DNA of 64,000 nt. Source: Cyanophora paradoxa (Eukaryota > Glaucocystophyceae > Cyanophorales > Cyanophoraceae). This document shows, in pieces, positions 52,735-61,308 of the stretch. The stretch is from NCBI GenBank assembly GCA_004431415.1, contig QPMI01000495.1:188147-252146 (forward strand), read 5' to 3'. The notes under the pieces are model-generated. The model was not told the DNA's origin. It searched no databases and saw only the letters and a program-made list of their open reading frames with translations. The number at the start of each line of letters is the position of its first letter. Position 1 is the first letter of the stretch. Position numbers and translations under genes: made by a program.

Positions 52735-53860
52735 CCGGTACGAAGCCGAGGCCGAAGCGCATGAAGGAGACAGACCTCCCGAACGACGGCGAGAAGGAGC
52801 ACAAATGGGCCCTGTGGATCACACCGCGAACAATTGACGGTGCTCGGGTCGGCGGCAAGACGCCCGTCGTGATTGACAGGGGTGACACGGCTCGGGCACT
52901 TCGCCTTTGTCGCTTCGACGTCGCACCCGAGTTCAAGCCCCGTCTGCCCCAAACAGGAGTTCACCGCGTTCGCTTCCGGCGCGTCGCCCGAACACCACCG
53001 GTAGCGGGCAGCGACAGCGACACCACAAGCACGACTTCTCGAACTTCGGCACTAGCTCCACGCGGAAGTAAAGGAGCCCTCCCGCCTACCTTCTACTTCC
53101 GTGCACACTACCGTGACCTCTCCCAAACGCCTGTGGACACCTCGTACACGGAGTACAGCTGGGAACGCTTCGCGGCACACGGTCAGTCTCACGAGTCCAT
53201 CCCCGTACTCTGGCCAGACCTCTGGGACGAAGACGGAACGAACTTCAGGACTGAATACGATTTGTATGACTGGAGCGCATTCCGAACACCGCATCAGCTC
53301 AATGCTGACGCCCTCGTGTCATTGGCTGAGGATCTGCGAGCACGGCCGCCTGACCTCTCCAACTCGGCGGGAGCCTCCTTGGACGTCGTGCGCACACGCG
53401 CCCTGTTCACTCGCATGGCGTTCATCATGAACACTTTGGGGTTCACCGCGTGGGACGCGGTCAAACACGCCTCGCTCGTCTCCATCCATCGGGACCGCGC
53501 TCGATTTTACTTCAACTCGATCCTGCAGGGCGACACCCGCCTACCTCACCAGTGGAAGACGCTGGTCAGCTACTTGCGCGAGGGCCTCAGTCGCCACGGC
53601 CATCATTACGCGGAATACGACACGCTCGTCGACTTCGATCCCAACCCTGACTCGGATGAGAGCATCGCTTACATCTGGTTTGGCCGGAAGACCAGCGTAC
53701 ACGCCCAATACCTCACAACATCCCCGAGACGAGGACTCGGATTCAGCCGGCAGGACCACAGCACTCGTCCTAGCAGCGGCCCGGTGCCGTCCAACAGCAC
53801 CCGCCTGATTCCAAACCGACCTCGAACCTTCGCGGCGGTACATGTTTCAACAGAGCACAT
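52705..53860 (+). CDS. Giant element ORF5, unknown function
   Basis: About 385 codons picking up the signal of ORF4 in a shifted frame near 52,711: KRMKETDLPNDGEKEHKWAL, RALRLCRFDVAPEFKPRLPQ, a Ser/Thr linker, then TEYSWERFAAHGQSHESIPV, EYDLYDWSAFRTPHQLNADA and FTRMAFIMNTLGFTAWDAVK. No known domain. It ends by overlapping the protease frame at about 53,850-53,880, so it is probably the segment just upstream of protease in one polyprotein. Confidence 0.55.
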
Positions 53861-53875
53861 GAATCGGTCTCCAAG

Positions 53876-54545
53876 GTGGAGAAGACTGCCCGCATCCGGG
53901 TTGCCCGCCTCCCACCTGACGCCATCTCATCGTCACGACCTTTGACGACGCCAGTGGAACGGAGCTACCAGACAGCACTTCGTGTCCGCACGGCAAGAAT
54001 GCTCGGTTGGCTGGGTGACATCGTGTCTCCTAACGACATACCTACAGCCGAGGATACGGCAATTGGACGTCGAATCGCTCAGCTGACAAAACCCGACCGG
54101 ACAATGAAGCAACGGATTGCAGATGGTCGCATCTGCGTGTCGGTGCGACTCGGGTCCTATGCACCAGGACGGAAAGTCGGACCGTCCGTCAAAACTCTGG
54201 CGTTGGTGGATACGGGCGCCGCAGCTGACGTGATTGACGGAGACCTCGCTGCGCGCATCGAGGGCCTCCGTTACAGCCGCGCGCCGCCAGTACAACTGAC
54301 CGGATTTGGCGACGACATGACGGCTTACGCTCGCATCGCCTACATGGCGGTCATGATTGGTCCCGTACGGTCGGTGAGAGAGGTCCTAGTGGTGGACAAG
54401 GGCCTCATGGGGTCTACTCAAATGCTCCTTGGATTGGCGACGCTCATTGCCATGAACGCTCACATCTCGCTCGACCCGACTAACTGGGGAATGACGATCA
54501 CGGCACCTGACGCCGACAATGGCGAACGATACCATGTCCCTTTTT
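53876..54545 (+). CDS. Giant element aspartic protease
   Basis: The retropepsin active-site motif LALVDTGAAADVIDGDLA is at about 54,198-54,251, followed by the flap-like LTGFGDDMTAYARIAYMAVM and the terminal LLGLATLIAMNAHISLD, corresponding to the ILGxDxL region of Ty3-type proteases. It would cleave the polyprotein. The frame continues to 54,661, but the coding signal shifts at a T5 run (54,541-54,545) into the RT frame. Confidence 0.78.
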
Positions 54546-56684
54546 GCTTGCGGACCAGACCGACGGGGGCGTTCTGGTCCGCCTCGCCCAAGATGTCACC
54601 GTCGGCCAGGCGAAGCTCTCGTTCGCTGTTACGTCTCGACGGGCCCTCAAGACGCGACTGACGATGCGCCGGAGATGCTCCTCACGCCGCCGCCGCACAT
54701 TGTTGGAGACGACGACGGAGCCGACGACCCCGGTGAAGGAGATGAACCGCGTCATCTTGTCCCTCACCAAATACATCGACGTCCTCGAGGAGGAGCTTTC
54801 CTCGCTCAGGTCTGCAATCCACAACGCCGACCCGTCCGCTTGAAAGCGGGGACCGTCATCGCGGAGGCGGAATTCGGCAAGTGGCCCGAGAGCGAGTTCC
54901 GACCCCACGACGACGTCCATCGATACCCGACGGGTACTTACAAGACCTGGTCGAGTGACGAGAAGCGCAAGTTCCCCATCTCTTCCATTGCCGTCCAAAT
55001 CCTCTCCAATGTGCAACCCGTGATTGTACCTGGGCGATCACAGCCTCGACGTTACGTATCCCGAGTGCACGAACAGTACCCCTCTGTTTTTGCACGGCCA
55101 CCACAACCCCAGACCGAGGACCAAGGCCTAGACCCCGCTCACAGAGCGGCGCCGACGCCCCCAGTCCTCACTTCCGAAGCTCAAACCCAACTCTCACGCT
55201 TCGTGACTGCGTTCGTCACGCGATACACCCGAGAATCACGCGCGATTCTGACGCCATCGGAGATCAACGAGTTGTGCAAGATCTTCGAACCCCACTTTGC
55301 CGATACCTATCGGCAAGGCAGGCCCCTCCTCAGCCCTGTATGCATCACGTTTGCCCCGACCACGCCGTCGGCGCAACCGCGTTGCATCACCATCTCCTCC
55401 GCTTCACCCGCCGAACCCCACGCAATGGAACCTCCTTCGAGCGCCAACGCCACCCCCCCACCACAGACGGAGGAGGAGGTCCGACAACTCGTCGACGATC
55501 TCATGCAGCCGTCGAAAGACGACAACGATGTGACGGAGGAGGAGCGTGACCAACTACGTAGCCTCTTCACACGGATGGCGCACTGCTTCGCGCAGCGCAT
55601 CAACCCCAAAGAGCTACTGAAGTACCGTCACAGCATCCGACTCCTCCCCGGCGTACCTACGAAGCATCTGCCTTTGTACAGCGTGCCCCGGCGCCTCTCT
55701 CCCCCTGCTGAGAAGGCGGCCAAAGCCGAAATCGAACGACTGCTGCAAGATGGTCTGATCGAACCCTCCCAAGCTGGATACGGTTCCCCAGTGGTACTGG
55801 CGCCCAAGAAGGACGGGACAATGAGATTTTGCGTCGATTACCGCAAGCTGAATTCGCTCACGGAGCGCGACGTCTTTCCTCTCCCGAGAATAGACGATCA
55901 ACTCGAACGCCTGCAAGGCGCGACGTACTTCTCGACGTGTGACGCCACCTCCGGGTTCTGGCAGCTTGAACTCGACGAAGAATCCAGGCCTCTGACGACG
56001 TTTATCGTGCCCTGGGGCATGTACCAATGGCGAGTTACCCCGTTTGGTATTACGAACGGACCAGCGGCGTTCTGTCGAGCAGTGACATCGATCTTGGGCA
56101 ATCTGCTGTCGACAAGCGTTGTCGCTTACGTTGATGACCTCACGGTCCACTCCCCGACGGCCTCACAACACCTTGTCGACCTTGAGGCTTTCTTCGCCGC
56201 GATCGAGCGAGGAAACCTCAAGCTCAAACCGTCCAAATGCCGTTTCATGGTGAAAGAGATCGACCTACTCGGACACCGTGTCAGCCGCAACGGCGTGAAG
56301 ATGGACAAGACCAAGATGGCCCTCATCGAGAAGACCCAGGAAAAAGATCTCGGAACTGTCGAGTCCATTCGCAGCTTCATCGGCATGACTGGATTCTACA
56401 GACGGTTCATTCGCAACTACGCGAAGCGGGAACTGCCCCTACGCGACCTAGTCACGCGAGCAACACGAGCTGACTCGCTGACGGTCACCTGGGACGATGA
56501 CGCTCGACGGGCGCTGGACGACCTCAAGGCCGCCATCATGGAGGATGTCGCACTACTCTTACCCGACTTTGCCAAACCATTCGTCATCCACACGGACTGG
56601 AGCAAGCGCGCCATGGGGCGGTCCTCATGCAGGCTGACGACTGCGGACGAGAGCGTCCCATCGCTTTCATCAGCAGGACCCTGA
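54546..56684 (+). CDS. Giant element reverse transcriptase (and start of RNase H)
   Basis: Ty3/Gypsy RT. A long N-terminal linker contains one APTTPSAQ motif near 55,352. Then come HSIRLLPGVPTKHLPLYSVP, AEIERLLQDGLIEPSQAGYG, VVLAPKKDGTMRFCVDYRKL, FSTCDATSGFWQLELDEES, WRVTPFGITNGPAAFCRAV and the catalytic box VVAYVDDLTV (about 56,118-56,147). LLGHRVSRNGVKMDKTK and IRSFIGMTGFYRRFIRNYAK of the thumb/connection follow. RNase H begins with LLLPDFAKPFVIHTDWSKRAM. A missing base in GGGG at 56,615-56,618 breaks the frame there. Confidence 0.88.
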   Translation, partial: ACGPDRRGRSGPPRPRCHRRPGEALVRCYVSTGPQDATDDAPEMLLTPPPHIVGDDDGADDPGEGDEPRHLVPHQIHRRPRGGAFLAQVCNPQRRPVRLKAGTVIAEAEFGKWPESEFRPHDDVHRYPTGTYKTWSSDEKRKFPISSIAVQILSNVQPVIVPGRSQPRRYVSRVHEQYPSVFARPPQPQTEDQGLDPAHRAAPTPPVLTSEAQTQLSRFVTAFVTRYTRESRAILTPSEINELCKIFEPHFADTYRQGRPLLSPVCITFAPTTPSAQPRCITISSASPAEPHAMEPPSSANATPPPQTEEEVRQLVDDLMQPSKDDNDVTEEERDQLRSLFTRMAHCFAQRINPKELLKYRHSIRLLPGVPTKHLPLYSVPRRLSPPAEKAAKAEIERLLQDGLIEPSQAGYGSPVVLAPKKDGTMRFCVDYRKLNSLTERDVFPLPRIDDQLERLQGATYFSTCDATSGFWQLELDEESRPLTTFIVPWGMYQWRVTPFGITNGPAAFCRAVTSILGNLLSTSVVAYVDDLTVHSPTASQHLVDLEAFFAAIERGNLKLKPSKCRFMVKEIDLLGHRVSRNGVKMDKTKMALIEKTQEKDLGTVESIRSFIGMTGFYRRFIRNYAKRELPLRDLVTRATRADSLTVTWDDDARRALDDLKAAIMEDVALLLPDFAKPFVIHTDWSKRAMGRSSCRLTTADESVPSLSSAGP

Positions 56685-56960
56685 CTGCGACGGAGCGCAA
56701 GTTTCAAAGTCCGACGGAAGGGGAATGCATCGCGTACTCTGGGCGGTGAAAGTGTGGAGCCATTACTTCGAGTGCGGGCACCCATTTACAGTCCGGACCG
56801 ATCACTCGGCACTCCAATGGTTGAAGTCACAGGACGTGACGAACAACAAGGCGCTCTGTCGAGCGGCGCTGGACTTCAGGGCTACAACTACACCATCGAG
56901 TACCGCGCGGGGCGCACCAACGTTGTTGCAGACTTCGAGTCGCGTCTGGAACCGTCACAC
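56572..56960 (+). CDS. Giant element RNase H domain, frameshifted
   Basis: Spread over three frames: first Asp in FVIHTDWSK (about 56,580), then FISRTLTATERKFQSPTEGE with the catalytic Glu, then VLWAVKVWSHYFECGHPFTV and RTDHSALQWLKSQD. It ends GYNYTIEYRAGRTNVVADFE. Shifts lie at 56,615-56,618, 56,731-56,735 and 56,875-56,878; each is consistent with one missing G or C. Order and spacing match Ty3 RNase H. Confidence 0.8.
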
Positions 56961-58286
56961 GACCTCTTCCTCCCAGGAGCGGGTGACGGCTCAGACCTCA
57001 CGACTGACATCCCCGACGGAGCTCGAGGATTCGGTGTACCCCGCCGAGGCGATCTCGACGACCCAACCCAGCTCTTCGCGGTAGCCCCCACGGACACGCT
57101 CGACGGGCCAGCATGGGCGTTGGCGCCGGGAGCGAAGCGGCGTCGCCAAGCGCCCCCTGTAGACGAGCATCGACCCGTTGGCCAACGGCTCGGTCCCTCC
57201 TCTACAGCACCCCAGCCGCCGACGTCACCCCCCAGTTCGCGACGGCGAATTCGGCCGACGGCGACAGTGACACCGGTGACGAGGACGAGAGTGCACAGCC
57301 CCTCCGCCCCGACGCACTCGCACTGAGCCTTCGCTACCACCCCACGCGGACGGAGCTCAGTCTCAGGGACAAGAGGGCTGCCCAGCCCCGTGCCCCCTTT
57401 CCCGAAGCGACCACGTGGACGCCCGCGGAAACTCCCCCCTCCTCCCCCTCTAAACGACTCGTACTTGCGAGCTTTGGAATCCGAACGAGATCGGAAACGC
57501 CTCCAGGCGCAAGCTGGCCTTCTACCTCGTCCGTCGGCAACGGAATCCCGCTCCACCTCCGCGCGACCCGCTCACCGAGCGGCTTGCACGTGGTGAGCGA
57601 GACAAGGCGAAGACGACAACCAAGCAGCAACGCCGCGAGTCAGAGGAGCAGTACAAGCAGGCCCTCGATAACCGCCGCGAGCAGCTGTCAGACCAGGCCA
57701 AGAGTCGTCACGATGCCAACCGCCGCTCGTGCAACCGACCGGAACCGCCGACCAAGTCGACGCGACGCGAAGCGAGGAACGCCGACTGGAAGCGTGGAAG
57801 CAGTCAGCAGACACCCCTCAGCGGGCCGCAGACCTGCCCCCTCGCCTCCCAGGGAGGAGATCTCGATCCTCTCGCCACTCCATTGCGCCCCCCGCCGTTC
57901 TCGACGTCGCCGACGAAGCTGAGTACGAGGCGTACTTACAGCAGCAACGCGACTCTGGAATTCCTCAGCCTACTCCGATGAGCACCGACGCTGTCGCGCC
58001 GCTGGACAAGTCTCCTATTGGCCTGCCGGAGGAGACCGCAACAAGCCCGCAGTCATCCATCTACCTGACGACGTGGTGGTGGAAGATACGTGGCTGCAGG
58101 GACCCCGACCACTGGTCGACGTCCCCGTACCACCGTCTGTCGCCAAACTCGCTGTCGACGGCGCCGCCGTCGTTGCAGCACAGGCGGAGGACCCGCTCTG
58201 TCAACTGCTGCGAGCCTTCATCTGCAAGGGCGAGAACAACGCCATGTGCCTTCGGCACCGGCGAGCGGCGACGGTAGAAACAGAGA
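56961..58286 (+). other. Giant element pol linker between RNase H and integrase
   Basis: About 1.3 kb of Ser/Pro/Arg-rich reading frames in which the coding frame is hard to follow. No domain is recognised. Ty3 elements usually have a much shorter tether here. The region around 58,140-58,270 (LCQLLRAFICKGENNAMCLR) probably starts the integrase N-terminal region. Confidence 0.4.
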
Positions 58287-59495
58287 TTGTGCAGCAATGC
58301 ATTCACTGCGAGTCTGCGAGACGACGGTTCGCTCGTGAAGCCGAGGGCTACACGATCGATGAGGAGGGCACTGTCCTTCGGCTACCATTCCTGCCTACCA
58401 TGCGAGCTCAAATCCTCGTTCCCCGTCGTGGCGACGCACCTTCCTCGAGGTGTATCACGACGGGTGGCACACCGCGGCGCTCCCATTGTGGCGCGGCGTA
58501 TCGCGTCTCGTTTCTGGTGGCCGGGGATGACGAACGCTGTTCACCGCTTCGTGAAAACGTGCCGACACTGCCAGTTCGCGAAGGCGCAACGCCGCCCGAG
58601 AGTCCAACACATGGTGCTGGAATCCGCGCATCCTGGGGACTTGAGGCAGGTCGACCTGTTCCCCATGGAACCTCACAGGCGCGGGGTCCACCTCTTCACC
58701 GGCGTGATAGTCGACGTCGACGCCTTCACCAAGTTCCCGGAGATTATCATGTACACCGCGGCTGACGGCCAGGCCCTGGAGATGGCGGCACAGATCATCT
58801 TCGCGCTAACGGTGCTCCAAGCGTTACCTCTCTGACAACGGGACGGTCCTCGACGAAGTCTCTTTGGGGAACCTTCTGGCGAGCCAAGGGTACGCGCATG
58901 ATCTACACTGGGATCAACCACCAATCTACCAACGTGGCGCTGAGCGTCTGGGCGGCATCTACAAGCGATTGGTGTACGCGATGTGCGACGAGAACCACGA
59001 GCCTCGCGCTCACTGGCCCTTCATCATTACAAAGTTCTCTTTGCCTGAGGACAACAATCCATGCGGCGACTGGGTTCTCGCCGGCAGTCTTACACTACGG
59101 GCGCGAACTGCTCTACCCGATGAGCTTCGACTCGATCTGGTACTGCGGGAACCAAACGAAGAGTCGATCTCTCTGTACGAGTACGCGCTGTCGCGGCGAG
59201 GGCCGCTAAGGATCGGATCACTGCGGTGGCCGAGCACCGGCGTCTTTACAACGAGAAGTTGCTCCGTTACGGGACTGGCCGCGAGCCTACCTATGTCTTC
59301 CAGCCTGGCGACAAGGTGTTGGTGTGGATTATCACTGCCAAGACTAGCGCGCGAATCAAGGGGCCGAGGAATGGCTGGACGGGTCCCTACGTGGTGCAGG
59401 AGATCCATTCCCGAGGCCTTCTGTACACTGTACGCGGGAGCCATCGTCGAACATGCATCGATCCCAGTCGATCCTTGTTCACGTTGACCTCATGA
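58287..59495 (+). CDS. Giant element integrase (HHCC, DDE, GPY), frameshifted
   Basis: Zinc-binding part: YHDGWHT (about 58,453-58,473, in a shifted frame), then IVARRIASRFWWPGM and TCRHCQFAK (Cys at 58,560). Catalytic core: first Asp in RQVDLFPME (58,653), second Asp in LSDNGTV (58,833), Glu in RGAERLGGIYKRL (58,942), a DDE triad. The C-terminal GPY/F module is IKGPRNGWTGPYVVQEI near 59,360-59,405, a mark of Ty3-type integrases. No chromodomain is visible. Shifts lie near 58,470, 58,815 and 59,070. A following acidic frame (59,453-59,677) may be the tail. Confidence 0.82.
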
Positions 59496-59677
59496 TCCCC
59501 TTTACGATCGGCCGCCGACGTGGCAGAGCCTCGACGTCAGGGCCGACCGCCTCGAGCCGCTCCCCCTCCGCCGCGAGCGATCCCGACGCCATTGATGGAG
59601 CTGTACCCCTTGACGACGAGGTCGAAGAGGACGAGGTCGTGGTACCCCCGAACCTGTCGGCGAGGCCGTCGTTGTAG

Positions 59678-60112
59678 ATGACTGTGATGTTGACTCTGAG
59701 GATGGAGATGCTGACGCCACCTCGGCGTGAGTCGATTGCCACACGTGACGCGGCACGGCTGCCTCACGCTGATCAGTCGACGTTAACGTTGGATCCTTTC
59801 TGAGCGATGACAAATTGGATGGTGATTTGCCCCCGTCTCTGAGGCGGTGCACCCTGCACGCGCGCTCCCCTGGAATGTGTGGCCCCTGGGTTTCCCTGCT
59901 ACCATTCTGAGACGAGGCGAGTACCGGATCATGCCGACCGATGTCGCGGGCCGAGGGCCATTGCTCGCGCTAAACTAAAACTTTTCCTTTGCGCAGCGAG
60001 CGGCTGGGTAGCGGCTGTACACCGCTGCTTGGTTTGCTCTGTCAAGGCTGCAGCGGGCCTCGGGCCCGTAAGTCTGTCGGACGGCCGCCTGGTGTGGCCG
60101 CGAGGACGCGAC
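59678..60112. other. Giant element 3' untranslated stretch
   Basis: No coding signal. GC-rich, ending at the purine tract before the 3' LTR. Confidence 0.45.
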
Positions 60113-60128
60113 CTAGGGACAAGAGGGC
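60113..60128 (+). promoter_or_regulatory. Polypurine tract
   Basis: AGGGACAAGAGGGC lies directly before the 3' LTR, the place and composition expected for the plus-strand primer of an LTR element. Confidence 0.65.
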
Positions 60129-60424
60129 TGTTGCCACTGTAGTTTAGCTTGCATTCAGGCCTTCGAGCCACTCTGTAGTATAGTGCTAGTGCGCGGGCTG
60201 AGGCTGTAGCACTTCTCAATAGCTCATAGACTTGCCGGTACCTCCGCAGTACCTAGGACTCCTCCGCGTTGCCGGTTCGTAGACAGATTCTGTACCCCCC
60301 CTACGTTGTTCGATACCCCTCAGTCCTGTAAGAAGCCCAGCTGCGACCCGTTCGTGCTACGCCTGCGCGCCTGCTGCCTAGCATGGGGCTGGGATCACAT
60401 TGGGACACTAACTAAGCCTATTGA
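60129..60424 (+). repeat. 3' LTR
   Basis: Copy of 39,909-40,209. Every difference is a missing base in this copy, within or beside a short homopolymer. Followed by ACAT. Confidence 0.9.
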
Positions 60425-60428
60425 ACAT

Positions 60429-60867
60429 ATTCATACATGTCGCAGCTCTGCCCTTGTGGCATCTGCATGTCTTGTTTTTTGCTTTGAAAATCGCTATGGC
60501 GTGCACTTACATCGACATTATTGATTGCAAATTGTCAGGACAGCTCTGCCTCGCGTGGCATTGTTGCTGTATTTCTTTCAGTGCACGGCACTAGTGCATA
60601 CTCCTCGCCGGAGATGGAGATTCGGTCGCCATTTTCTTTCCCTTGCGCAGTTCAAGCATCTGGAGTTCAGGCACGCCTCCCCCATAAATCGCTCGTGCAC
60701 TGACTGGCGACCGAACGCATCGATGGCATTATACATACGCATTTTACATATATGTGTGCTTCTGTGTGCCGTTAGAGCCTTGCACTCGTCTGCAGGCTCT
60801 CGGCCTTCGCTCTTTTGCTCTTCATGGCAATTGTACAAGTAGTACCTCAATTGCAATATACGAAATG
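60429..60867. other. Family A DIRS spacer after the nested element
   Basis: Resumes the DIRS sequence interrupted at 39,908. AT-moderate, no coding sequence supported. Ends at the inverted-repeat junction before leader copy A2. Confidence 0.45.
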
Positions 60868-61110
60868 AGCGCTGTCCGAATAGTTGTTATACGAGGAACG
60901 TAGTATAACGTACTTCGGACAGCGTGAATAATGTATAATTGTTACATAAATTTCGCACTCTTTGTTGCTTCGCAACAAGTACTTCTTGGGTACTTGTTGC
61001 ACCTGCAACAAGTCCTACGAGCTTCCTAAGAGCTGCAGCAGTGAGCTATCGCTGCAGCTGCTGCAGCTTCTCTTCAGATTGCTTGATAGCAGCTTCGCTT
61101 CTTGCTCCCA
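60868..61110 (+). repeat. Family A internal junction B1 end and leader repeat A2
   Basis: 60,880-61,110 is the second leader copy. Just before it, CGCTGTCCGAA (60,870-60,880) is the inverse of TTCGGACAGCG (60,913-60,923), and GTTATAC/GTATAAC pair inside, forming a hairpin across the junction as in family B. After position 61,110 the sequence departs from Gag immediately. Confidence 0.8.
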
Positions 61111-61308
61111 CCCAACCCTCCCTAATATATGGATGCTGTTCTGCTGTCTATATAATTCCCTCCCTTGCGTGCGGCCTCGAGCTGCATTCTCGTGCACTAT
61201 TAATTGCGTGCTGTTGTTTTTTCTGTCAGGTTTTACTGCTCGCTGTCTCGGAAGTGCGGATGCCTTGGCGGCATGGCGTGCAATCGGAACAAGTGATTAC
61301 ATCCTTTC

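Larger units (their letters stand above)
39909..60424 (+). mobile_element. Giant Ty3/Gypsy-type LTR retrotransposon, 20.5 kb
   Basis: Two near-identical LTRs of about 300 bp enclose a 5' leader with tandem repeats, a Gag region with zinc knuckles, about 10 kb of coding sequence of unknown function, and pol in the order protease, RT, RNase H, integrase. Integrase last, with a GPY motif, is the Ty3/Gypsy (Metaviridae) order. A 4-bp candidate target duplication ACAT flanks it. It sits inside the family A DIRS element. Typical Ty3 elements are 5-8 kb; this one is about three times as long. Frames are broken by about ten single-base shifts, most at homopolymers. Confidence 0.85.
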
